NCBI GenBank assembly: GCA_023404495.1
Contig: JAEYBE010000023.1
Span: forward strand, 1-22,041
Length of the DNA: 22,041 bases
Direction: 5' to 3'
Source: Actinomycetes bacterium
GTDB taxonomy: Bacteria; Actinomycetota; Thermoleophilia; Solirubrobacterales; JACPNS01
The notes under the pieces: generated by a model
What the model was told of the DNA's origin: nothing
What the model saw: only the letters and a program-made list of their open reading frames with translations
Databases searched by the model: none
Shown: in pieces, positions 1 through 6,831 of the stretch
Layout: every line of letters begins with the position of its first letter
Position numbering within the stretch: position 1 is the first letter of the stretch
Translations under genes and position numbers: made by a program

Positions 1-2124
1 TGCCTCGAACGTGACTGGATCGGGGAGTGCCGCCGCGACAGCGTCGAGGTCGATTTCTGCGGCAACAGCGCTGTTGAGGTCGAAGGCCTTGGCGACGGTC
101 GGGTGCAGCTCGCCCAGGTAACCGACGGGCGATTCCGACACGGTCAACAGCGCTGAGCGGCCTGGAATCAGATACGGATGGTCCTCACCCGAGAGCTCAG
201 CGAAACCGATCGCCACTCCCGTAAGTGACGAGACCGCCTCCACCGCGCCCTTCAGCGCGTAGAAGTCGCCGGACTCGGCCTCTCCCGTGCGCCATGTCGA
301 CGCCTGCGCTGGGCCGGAAAGCAGCAGCGCCAGCGCCTGGTTCTCGTCGGGCTCGTTCACCGTGCCGCCGTAAACAGCGCCAATCTCGAAAATCCGCACG
401 GCGTCGGCGCCGCGAGCGAAGTTGTGCTGAGCCACCTCAAGCAGACCGCCGAGCACGATCGGGCGCATTACCGACTGCTCCTCGGAGAGCGGATTGGCGA
501 TGCGCAATCTCGATCCCGGCAGTGCGCCGCCAGGGGCCAGCTTGCCGAGCGCATCCTCACTGGTGAAGCTCCACGTGATCGCCTCGCTGTAGCCACCCGC
601 TGTGAGCAGGTCCTCGATGCCGCGCTTCATCTTCTGCTGCGAGGAGAAGCGGCCGATCGCGGTCGGCGCAGCCGGCAGCGTCGCCGGGAAGCTGTCGACG
701 CCCTCGATCCGGGCGACCTCTTCGATCAGGTCGGCCTCGCGGGTCACGTCGGAGGCCCGGTAGTGCGGCGGGGTTGCCAGTAGCGACTCGCCATTGATCT
801 CCACACCGAAGTCAAGGCGCTCAAGAATCTCTGCGCAGCGAGCAATCGGGATTGCCGTGCCCAGCAGGCCCTCCACGCGCGCGGCGCGCAGCTCGATCGA
901 CTGCGGGGCCGGAATCTCCCCCGCGACGTCGATCGTCGCGCTGACGAGCGTCGCGCCCGTGAGTTCGATCATCAGCTTGGTCGCAATCTCCTGCACCTCG
1001 AGCGGAAGCTGCGGCGAGAGACCCTTCTCGAAGCGACCGCTGGCCTCGCTGCGCAGTGCGAGCTTCTGGCTGGTGCGGTGGATGTTCGGGCCGTTCCAAG
1101 ACGCGACCTCGAGCAAGACATTCGTCGTCTGATCGGAGACCTCGCTGATCTGACCGCCCATCACGCCGGCGATCGCGCTCGGCCCCTCGCCGTCGCAGAC
1201 GAGCAGCATCTGGTCGTCAAGCGTGCGCTCGACGTCATCGAGTGTCGTGACCTTCTCGCCATCCTTTGCCGCCCGAATCACAAGCTTGCCGCCGCGAATC
1301 TTGTCGAGATCGAAGGCATGCATCGGCTGTGAGGTCAGCAACATCACGTAGTTCGTGATGTCGACGACGTTGTTGATCGGCCGCTGGCCGGCGGCCGAGA
1401 GGCGGCTCTTGAGCCAGAGCGGCGACGGACCCACCTTGACATCGCGGAAGATCCGCGCGGTGAATCGCGGGCAGAGCTCGTGATCCTCGACTGTGATCTC
1501 GAAGGTCTCGTCGCCCGCCGGTGCCGGTCCCTTCTCCAGCCCTACGAGCGGAGCGCCGGTTATTGCGTGAACCTCACGGGCAACGCCATGCACGCCGAGG
1601 CAGTCCGGGCGGTTGGGCGTGATCTCAAGTTCGAGTACGTCCTGACCGGGCGCGAGCACGGTCGCGAGCGGCGTTCCCGGCGCGACGCCGTCCACATCGA
1701 AGTGCTGTTCAAGCTGCATGATGCCGTCGTGGTCGTCGCTGATCTCGAGCTCTCGCTCGGAGAGGATCATTCCGTTGCTCTCAACGCCGCGCAGCTTCGC
1801 CTTCTTGATCTTCGTGCCGTCGGGCATGATCGCGCCAGGACGCACCACGGCGACGGTCTGACCGGCATCGACGTTGGGGGCACCGCAGACGATCGTCGCG
1901 GGGGTCTCTTCGCCAACGTCCACTGTGCAGACGCTCAGCTTGTCGGCGTCGGGGTGCTTTTCGCGGGTGAGCACCTTGCCGACCACAAAGCCGTCGTCCG
2001 CGGCGGCGCCGTGGCGCATGACGCGTTCGACCTCCGTGCCGGTCATCGCGAGGCGTTCGGCGAGTTGATCGACCCCCAGACCGGAGTCGCAGTACTCGGC
2101 AAGCCATTCCATCGGTACGCGCAT
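1..2124 (-). CDS. pheT: Phenylalanyl-tRNA synthetase beta subunit, C-terminus cut by the window edge
   Basis: PheT pairs with PheS in an alpha2-beta2 enzyme that charges tRNA-Phe in the cytoplasm; the beta subunit contributes tRNA binding and editing. The frame is open from an ATG at 2122-2124 to the window edge, giving 708 residues. Residues about 40-150 form the OB-fold tRNA-binding module (KHPDADKLSVCTVDVG, CGAPNVDAGQTVAV). B3/B4 editing and B5 regions follow, with QPMHAFDLDKIRGG and RRTLDD-like stretches and SEASGRFEKG. The C-terminal FDX-ACB anticodon-binding domain is largely missing because the window ends. The start is fixed by a TGATG overlap in which the pheS stop and the pheT ATG share base 2124, so the two subunits are probably translationally coupled. 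Confidence 0.96.
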   Translation of the reverse strand, partial: MRVPMEWLAEYCDSGLGVDQLAERLAMTGTEVERVMRHGAAADDGFVVGKVLTREKHPDADKLSVCTVDVGEETPATIVCGAPNVDAGQTVAVVRPGAIMPDGTKIKKAKLRGVESNGMILSERELEISDDHDGIMQLEQHFDVDGVAPGTPLATVLAPGQDVLELEITPNRPDCLGVHGVAREVHAITGAPLVGLEKGPAPAGDETFEITVEDHELCPRFTARIFRDVKVGPSPLWLKSRLSAAGQRPINNVVDITNYVMLLTSQPMHAFDLDKIRGGKLVIRAAKDGEKVTTLDDVERTLDDQMLLVCDGEGPSAIAGVMGGQISEVSDQTTNVLLEVASWNGPNIHRTSQKLALRSEASGRFEKGLSPQLPLEVQEIATKLMIELTGATLVSATIDVAGEIPAPQSIELRAARVEGLLGTAIPIARCAEILERLDFGVEINGESLLATPPHYRASDVTREADLIEEVARIEGVDSFPATLPAAPTAIGRFSSQQKMKRGIEDLLTAGGYSEAITWSFTSEDALGKLAPGGALPGSRLRIANPLSEEQSVMRPIVLGGLLEVAQHNFARGADAVRIFEIGAVYGGTVNEPDENQALALLLSGPAQASTWRTGEAESGDFYALKGAVEAVSSLTGVAIGFAELSGEDHPYLIPGRSALLTVSESPVGYLGELHPTVAKAFDLNSAVAAEIDLDAVAAALPDPVTFEA

Positions 2125-3197
2125 CAGTAGCCCCCGCCCTCGAACTGGGCCAGCAGGCGCAGGTCGTTTTCGTAGAAGAGCCGCAGGTCTGGGATGCCGT
2201 GCTTCAAGAAGGCGATTCGCTCCACCCCCATGCCGAAGGCGAAACCCTGGACTGTCTCGGGGTCGTAGCCGCTTTCGCGCACATAGGAGAAGACGTTCGG
2301 GTCGACCATTCCGGATCCGAGAATCTCGATCCAACCGGTGCCCTTGCAGAGATTGCAGCGCGAGCCGTCCTTGAGGTGGCCCTTGCCGGAACACTTGAAG
2401 CAGGAGACGTCAACTTCCACCGAAGGCTCGGTGAACGGGAAGAAGTGCGGGCGCAGCCGTACGTCGCGGTCCTCACCGAATATCGCGCGCGCGAACTCGA
2501 GCAGCGTTCCGCGCAGGTCCGAGAGGGTGATTCCCTCATCCACCGCGAGGCCCTCGATCTGGTGGAACATCGGCGTATGCGTGGCATCCGAGTCACGGCG
2601 GTAGACCTTGCCTGGGACGATCACGAAGACGGGCGGCGGCTGTTGCTCCATCACCCGTATCTGCACCGGCGAGGTGTGGGTGCGCAGCAGCACGTCGTCC
2701 TGGAAGTAGAACGTGTCGGTCCATTCGCGGGCCGGGTGGTTTGGCGAGTGGTTGAGCGCGTCGAAGTTGTAGTGGACCTTCTCCACCTCGGGGCCCTCGG
2801 CGACCTGGTAGCCCATGCCGATGAAGACGTCCTCGATCTCGCGGCGCACGCGGGTGATCGGGTGCAGCGCGCCCCCGCCGAAGACCGGGCTCCCTGGCAG
2901 TGAGATGTCGATGCGGTCCTCTTCGAGCATGCGGTTCAGCTCCGCGCCCTCGAGTTCCTCTTGGCGCGCCGCAAGCGCTGCCTCGAGCCTTCCGCGTGTC
3001 TCGTTGCCAGCCTTGCCAACTGGGCCGCGTTCTTCCGGGGCGAGTGTGGCGATCGACTTGAGGATCGCGCCCAACTCAGCCTTGCGGCCGAGGAACCGAA
3101 TGCGCACCTCTTCAAGCTCGGGCAGCGTCGCCGCAGAGCTGATCGCCGCCGCTCCGGCGCTCTCGATCTCTTGAATCTTCTCGACTGTTGATGACAT
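2124..3197 (-). CDS. pheS: Phenylalanyl-tRNA synthetase alpha subunit
   Basis: Catalytic subunit of PheRS, 357 residues, normal for the family. The N-terminal coiled coil (about 1-95) is followed by a class II catalytic core. Motif 2 is visible as KVYRRDSDATHTPMFHQIEG (197-216) and motif 3 as GFAFGMGVERIAF (318-330). An insert carries two Cys pairs, C266/C269 and C281/C284, arranged like a small zinc ribbon just before GTGWIEILGSGMV. The ATG at 3195-3197 is preferred over upstream in-frame starts because the longer N-terminus is unlike PheS and overlaps the previous gene, and because AGGA lies a few bases upstream. The gene follows the methyltransferase after 19 bp and overlaps pheT by one base. 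Confidence 0.97.
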   Translation of the reverse strand: MSSTVEKIQEIESAGAAAISSAATLPELEEVRIRFLGRKAELGAILKSIATLAPEERGPVGKAGNETRGRLEAALAARQEELEGAELNRMLEEDRIDISLPGSPVFGGGALHPITRVRREIEDVFIGMGYQVAEGPEVEKVHYNFDALNHSPNHPAREWTDTFYFQDDVLLRTHTSPVQIRVMEQQPPPVFVIVPGKVYRRDSDATHTPMFHQIEGLAVDEGITLSDLRGTLLEFARAIFGEDRDVRLRPHFFPFTEPSVEVDVSCFKCSGKGHLKDGSRCNLCKGTGWIEILGSGMVDPNVFSYVRESGYDPETVQGFAFGMGVERIAFLKHGIPDLRLFYENDLRLLAQFEGGGY

Positions 3198-3216
3198 CTC
3201 GTCCTGTTTTCTCAGT

Positions 3217-3948
3217 TCACTCGCCGATTCCCGCAAGCTGGTACATCGCGACCGTCGCCGCCATGGCGACGTTGAGCGATTCCGGCCCGTCGGGGCGCGT
3301 CGGGATGGACGCGACGATGTCGGCGCGAGCGAGCGTTTCCTCGGACAGACCATCGCGCTCGGCGCCCGCGCAGATTACGACAGGCCCGTCGATCTCAACG
3401 TCTTGGATCGCGATGTCACCATCGCCGTCCAACGCGACGATCGTCGCTCCCGCCTCCGGCAGGACCGCATCTTCCACGGGCGGTCTGATGAACGTCGCCC
3501 CCATTCCGGCCCGCAGCGCCTTCGGAGACCAAGGCTCTGCGCAGCCCGACGCCAGCAAGACGGGCGAATCAGAGAACGCCGCGGCCGAGCGGATCAGCGT
3601 GCCGACATTGCCCGGGTCGGAAACGCCCTCCGCAAAGAGCGTCAACTCACCGAGCTCAAGACCCGCGGCGTCCACCTGTTCGAACACAGCGACCGCGCGA
3701 GCGCCGGATCCCAAAGCAGTTGCGCTGCCAAGCACGTCGTAGTCGACCTCCCACGCAGACTGATGCGCGCGCAGCTCGTCAGGCGCGTCTGGCGTATGGA
3801 AGATGCGCTCGGGCACCCAGCCGGCAGCCAGCGCCGCCGCCACGAGATCCTCTCCCTCGGCAGCGAACTGGCCACGGCGCGAGCGGAAACGCTTCTCCTG
3901 GAGCTTCTTGAGTTCTTTGATCTGTGGGTTGTCTTTGGAAGTGATCAT
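3217..3948 (-). CDS. SpoU/TrmH-family RNA 2'-O-ribose methyltransferase (TsnR-like)
   Basis: A 243-residue SPOUT methyltransferase expected to transfer a methyl group from SAM to a ribose 2'-OH in rRNA or tRNA; the target cannot be told from sequence. The N-terminus MITSKDNPQIKELKKLQ and EGEDLV (31-36) form the substrate-binding domain. The trefoil-knot motifs are motif 1 DPGNVGTLIRSA (111-122, with N114 and R120), motif 2 GAERDGLSEE (195-204, with E197) and motif 3 PESLNVAMAATVAMY (222-236). From general knowledge, Mycobacterium has a tsnR gene at the same position after rplT. The start is unusual: no Shine-Dalgarno is visible, and the ATG sits six bases from the T-run of a terminator hairpin. 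It could be leaderless or read through from rplT. Confidence 0.9.
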   Translation of the reverse strand: MITSKDNPQIKELKKLQEKRFRSRRGQFAAEGEDLVAAALAAGWVPERIFHTPDAPDELRAHQSAWEVDYDVLGSATALGSGARAVAVFEQVDAAGLELGELTLFAEGVSDPGNVGTLIRSAAAFSDSPVLLASGCAEPWSPKALRAGMGATFIRPPVEDAVLPEAGATIVALDGDGDIAIQDVEIDGPVVICAGAERDGLSEETLARADIVASIPTRPDGPESLNVAMAATVAMYQLAGIGE

Positions 3949-3951
3949 GCG

Positions 3952-3979
3952 AATAAAAAAAGGCGCCTTGCTGTTGCAA
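3952..3979 (-). promoter_or_regulatory. Possible promoter overlapping the terminator, for the methyltransferase-pheST genes
   Basis: Within the terminator the minus strand reads TTGCAA (3979-3974), a 16-base spacer, and TTTATT (3957-3952). Each hexamer matches four of six consensus positions. Such a promoter would start transcription within a few bases of the ATG at 3948 and give a leaderless mRNA, which would explain the absence of a ribosome binding site. This is inference from weak hexamers only. Confidence 0.25.
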
Positions 3980-3985
3980 AGCGCC
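3954..3985 (-). terminator. Intrinsic terminator or attenuator between rplT and the methyltransferase
   Basis: On the minus strand a 10-bp stem (GGCGCTTTGC paired with GCAAGGCGCC, one G-T pair, loop AACA) is followed by seven T, occupying 3955-3961. This is a textbook Rho-independent terminator. It lies after the rplT stop and immediately before the ATG of the methyltransferase at 3948, so it can separate or attenuate the ribosomal-protein part of the operon from the methyltransferase-pheS-pheT part. Confidence 0.88.
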
Positions 3986-4022
3986 CGGGTCAGTCGGAAG
4001 CGAGAGTTGCTTGATCAGCAGC

Positions 4023-4379
4023 TCAGGCAACCGCCTCGCGGGCGGCGTCGGTAAAGCGTCGGAAAGCCTCAGTGTCGTGCACGGCGATGTCGGCCAGCAT
4101 CTTGCGGTCGACCTCAATGCCGGCCTTGTTGAGACCGTTGATCAGCTGCGAGTAGGTCATGCCCTCTTGGCGAGCCGCAGCGTTGATGCGCGTGATCCAC
4201 AGACGGCGGAAGTCACGCTTCTTGTTGCGACGGTCGCGGTAGGCGTAGCTGTCTGACTTGAGCAGCTGCTCCTTGGCGCGGCGGTAGCTGGAGTTCTTCT
4301 CGCCCCGGTAACCCTTGGCGCGCGCCAGCACAGCCTTGCGGCGACGGCGGGATGCGACTGCGTTGGTTGAACGGGTCAT
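4023..4379 (-). CDS. rplT: 50S ribosomal protein L20
   Basis: A 118-residue ribosomal protein of normal length that binds 23S rRNA and is needed early in 50S assembly. The basic N-terminus (ASRRRRKAVLARAKGYRG) and the conserved core (SYAYRDRRNKKRDFRRLWITRINAAAR, here described in pieces; GMTYSQLINGL at 73-83) are typical. GGAG lies about eight bases upstream of the ATG. It follows rpmI by 24 bp and precedes the intrinsic terminator. In E. coli and Bacillus L20 represses this operon by binding a leader RNA; whether it does so here is not visible. Confidence 0.97.
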   Translation of the reverse strand: MTRSTNAVASRRRRKAVLARAKGYRGEKNSSYRRAKEQLLKSDSYAYRDRRNKKRDFRRLWITRINAAARQEGMTYSQLINGLNKAGIEVDRKMLADIAVHDTEAFRRFTDAAREAVA

Positions 4380-4403
4380 TCGAAAGGCTCCGGTGAAAGT
4401 GAA

Positions 4404-4598
4404 TTACTTGCCGAGCAGCTTCTTGATGCGCGGCGCTGTGTCGCCGTCCATCGTGATCGGACGCGCGAAGTCACGCTTGCGCTTGGCCGACTTGTGCTCG
4501 AGGTTGTGGCTGGACATGCCGTGGCGAGCCCGCACCTTGCCGGTACCGGAGAGCTTGAAGCGCTTCTTGGCGCCGCTGTGTGTCTTCTGCTTGGGCAT
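4404..4598 (-). CDS. rpmI: 50S ribosomal protein L35
   Basis: A 64-residue very basic protein of the large ribosomal subunit. The start MPKQKTHSGAKKRFKLSGTG is diagnostic for L35, and the end (PRIKKLLGK) is also typical. It lies 42 bp downstream of infC and 24 bp upstream of rplT, in the standard infC-rpmI-rplT order. No clear Shine-Dalgarno precedes the ATG (CCCTCGAT ATG), while an extended -10-like element lies 11 bases upstream, so an additional near-leaderless transcript is possible. Confidence 0.97.
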   Translation of the reverse strand: MPKQKTHSGAKKRFKLSGTGKVRARHGMSSHNLEHKSAKRKRDFARPITMDGDTAPRIKKLLGK

Positions 4599-4609
4599 AT
4601 CGAGGGGGT

Positions 4610-4618
4610 ATTAAAGCA
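4610..4618 (-). promoter_or_regulatory. Possible internal extended -10 promoter for rpmI-rplT
   Basis: In the 42-bp infC-rpmI gap the minus strand carries TGC followed by TTTAAT, an extended -10 form matching the TATAAT consensus at five of six positions. Its last base is 11 bases before the rpmI ATG, which would give a leader of about five bases. No good -35 is seen. This is a weak, unsupported candidate. Confidence 0.3.
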
Positions 4619-4640
4619 CACCCACAAGTAGCTGCCGTGG

Positions 4641-5357
4641 CTATGAAGCGTCAGTTTCAGCGCCGGAAGCGGCCTTCTCGGCCTCTTCGGCGGCCTTCAT
4701 CGCGGCGACGCGCTCTTCGTGTGCGCGGGCCTCGGCGGCCTTGCGCTCGCGCTTGGCCTTCTTGGAAGCTTCTTCCTTGGCCTGGGTTTCGTCGGCGTGG
4801 GCCTTCACGGCTTCCTTGGTCGGTCCAAGGACCATCGTCATGTTGCGGCCCTCTTGAAGTGGGTGCTGCTCGATCTGGCCAAGCTCCTGGACTTCCTCGG
4901 CGAGGCGCATCAGCAGCTCGCGGCCGCGCTCTGGATGCTCGCGCTCACGGCCGCGGAACATGATCGTCACCTTGACCTTGTCGGCGTGCTTGAGGAAGCG
5001 CACGACGTGGCCCTTCTTGGTGTCGTAGTCGTGCTGGCCGATCTTCGGGCGCAGCTTGATCTCGCGGATCGTGATCTGCGTCTGGTGCTTCTTGGCCGAC
5101 TTGGCCTTCTGGGCCTGCTCGTACTTGTACTTCGAGTAGTCGAGCACACGGCAGACGGGCGGCCGGGACTCGGCCGAAACTTCAACGAGGTCCAGATCGC
5201 GTTCCTGCGCGTACTTCAAGGCCTCTTCGGTCGGGATGACACCGATCTGCTGTCCGTCTTCGCCGATCAGCCGCACCTCTTTGACGCGGATGCGATCGTT
5301 GATGCGAGTGTTGTCCCGCTCCGGGGGACGACGGTCGAACCTGCGAGGAACTGCCAC
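4641..5357 (-). CDS. infC: Translation initiation factor IF-3 with a charged C-terminal extension
   Basis: IF-3 binds the 30S subunit, prevents premature 50S joining and proofreads the start codon. The N domain (NTRINDRIRVKEVRLIGEDG, 16-35; DLDLVEVS, 54-61; PPVCRVLDYSKYKYE, 66-80) is joined by a Lys-rich linker to the C domain (EIKLRPKIGQHDYDTK, 99-114; KVKVTIMFRGRE, 127-138). The core ends near residue 182. About 55 further residues rich in Ala, Glu and Lys follow, so the 238-residue protein is longer than the usual ~180. The start codon is GTG at 5355-5357 and has no clear Shine-Dalgarno. Rare start codons are common for infC and are linked to IF-3 autoregulation in E. coli. The gene heads infC-rpmI-rplT. 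Confidence 0.95.
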   Translation of the reverse strand: MAVPRRFDRRPPERDNTRINDRIRVKEVRLIGEDGQQIGVIPTEEALKYAQERDLDLVEVSAESRPPVCRVLDYSKYKYEQAQKAKSAKKHQTQITIREIKLRPKIGQHDYDTKKGHVVRFLKHADKVKVTIMFRGREREHPERGRELLMRLAEEVQELGQIEQHPLQEGRNMTMVLGPTKEAVKAHADETQAKEEASKKAKRERKAAEARAHEERVAAMKAAEEAEKAASGAETDAS

Positions 5358-5373
5358 TAGCTAGCGCCGATCG

Positions 5374-5391
5374 CCTCGGCAAAGACCGAGG
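5374..5391 (-). promoter_or_regulatory. Hairpin in the infC leader
   Basis: CCTCGG and CCGAGG form a perfect 6-bp stem around a 6-base loop, 16 bases upstream of the infC GTG start. On the transcribed strand it is not followed by a T-run, so it is not a simple terminator. Its place in the leader fits a regulatory or stabilising structure, but no known leader family is claimed. Confidence 0.45.
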
Positions 5392-5433
5392 TGTGAACGT
5401 GGATGTCTGGCGTTGAAAGCAACAAGTGGGGTG

Positions 5434-5464
5434 ATGATACCCGCTGACGGCGTGTAGTACGCAA
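5434..5464 (-). promoter_or_regulatory. Candidate promoter for infC-rpmI-rplT
   Basis: The minus strand has TTGCGT (5464-5459), a 19-base spacer and TATCAT (5439-5434), the latter matching five of six -10 consensus positions. It sits in the 115-bp gap after the upstream membrane-protein gene and would give a leader of about 70 bases that includes the hairpin at 5374-5391. The spacer is longer than ideal. Confidence 0.4.
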
Positions 5465-5472
5465 TGCGAGGC

Positions 5473-6831
5473 TCACCGCGAGTCGTCGGGCGGCTGGTTC
5501 TCGCGAAGGGCACGCGCGTACTTCTGGACGCGTCGCTGAATCGCCAGCGGCTGCGCGGCAAGCTCCGCGGGGGTCATCGCGAAGTCGCCGCCCCCGCCCT
5601 TGGTCAGCCAGTCGTACACGTCCGCGTTCATCTCCGGGTGCAACCCGGGATCGACCGGGTCGTAAGCCGACGTGCGCGCTACGGGTCCGGCGATCGTCAT
5701 CGCCGTCAGGTAGTCGCGGTTGAAATCAAAGCCGCCGCGAATCGAGTTGGCGCCGTCGGCCATCGCCGAGAGGTTGCCGACGAAGAAGAACAGCGCCACC
5801 GCCACGAATCCGAGCCACTGACCGATCGTCCGCAGTCGCACTCCGCGCAGCAGTTCGGCAAGCGCAAGACCGATCAGCAGAATCAGTGTGTAGCGATAGC
5901 GCGAGGCGGCGGCGTCGAACACCCCGCCGCGCCCGAGTGTGATCAGCGCGATGAATATCAGCGGCAGGGCGAGCGCACTGGCCAGACGCGGCTCGATTTC
6001 GGTTCTGCGTCCGAGCAGCCAGAGCATCACGGCGATCGTCAGTACGGCGAGCGGTGCGCCCCACGCGTTCGGGCCGCCGATGCTGCCTGGCAGCCCTGAG
6101 AAGGTCGATTCGATCACCGAGGCGATCCAGCTGGGCCACGACTTGAAATAGAACGTGCGATCGTCGCGCCCTTCGACCAGGTACCACGCGAGGAAGATCG
6201 TCAGCGGCAATGCGGTGACGGCGATCGCCCTGCGCCGTGTTTGTTTATAGAGCGCCTGCAGAAGGATCGCTCCGATGAAGACAAGCCCGTTGTTGTCGCC
6301 GGCCAGCGAGAGCACCAAGAGGGCGGCCACGCCAATGCGGTTCCTGGTTGAGTCCTCCCGGTCGTAGAGCACCAGCGCGCCCACGCCGGCGGCCAGCGCG
6401 ATCATCCAGCCGAAATTGAAGTTCCAGACGAGCAGCTCATAACCAGTGCCCCAGAACATCAGCGAGAGGGCACCGGCCGCCGCGATCCATTCGCCCAGAC
6501 GTGTGCGCAGGTAGGCGAAGGTCGCCCACACGAGCGCAATCTGCGCGGCGATCGACAAAGCCGTGGGCGGTGCGGTCGCGCCGGGAGAAAAAAGTTCGCG
6601 ATCGAGGTTGAAGACGATCGCCGTCAGCGGCAGCATGTGGCCGTTGAAAGACCCGAGAATGTCGTCGAGTCCCCACCCGGTCCGATAGAGCAGGAACGTC
6701 CATTCGTCCTGCCAGATTCCTGAGTCCCGTTGCCAGTAGACGAGCAGTGGCACCGCAACGACGGTCGCTGCAGCCAGAAGCCAGACCGGCGTCCGTTTGT
6801 CGCCTGCGAGCTGCGCGAGGCGTGCCTGCAT
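5473..6831 (-). CDS. Polytopic membrane protein, GT-C glycosyltransferase-like
   Basis: A 452-residue hydrophobic protein with roughly ten membrane-spanning segments, the first at about 16-33. Just after it comes GIWQDEWTFL (38-47), an acidic D42-E43 pair in the first external loop, followed by H65. An acidic pair at this place is a mark of GT-C membrane glycosyltransferases (ArnT/PMT-like), which move sugars from polyprenyl-phosphate donors on the outer face of the membrane. The soluble tail (about 360-452) is not recognised. The function is inference; it could be another polytopic protein. Its ATG shares base 6831 with the thrS stop (TGATG), so it is probably translated with thrS, an unexpected partner. 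A promoter for infC follows its stop. Confidence 0.72.
   Translation of the reverse strand: MQARLAQLAGDKRTPVWLLAAATVVAVPLLVYWQRDSGIWQDEWTFLLYRTGWGLDDILGSFNGHMLPLTAIVFNLDRELFSPGATAPPTALSIAAQIALVWATFAYLRTRLGEWIAAAGALSLMFWGTGYELLVWNFNFGWMIALAAGVGALVLYDREDSTRNRIGVAALLVLSLAGDNNGLVFIGAILLQALYKQTRRRAIAVTALPLTIFLAWYLVEGRDDRTFYFKSWPSWIASVIESTFSGLPGSIGGPNAWGAPLAVLTIAVMLWLLGRRTEIEPRLASALALPLIFIALITLGRGGVFDAAASRYRYTLILLIGLALAELLRGVRLRTIGQWLGFVAVALFFFVGNLSAMADGANSIRGGFDFNRDYLTAMTIAGPVARTSAYDPVDPGLHPEMNADVYDWLTKGGGGDFAMTPAELAAQPLAIQRRVQKYARALRENQPPDDSR

Noticed and set aside
1480..2130. Long plus-strand ORF opposite pheT
   Set aside because: It is the antisense shadow of a well-conserved synthetase, a common effect of high GC content.
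3198..3353. Extended PheS N-terminus
   Set aside because: The extra residues overlap the methyltransferase gene in another frame and are low-complexity Arg/Ser; the ATG at 3197 has a ribosome binding site.
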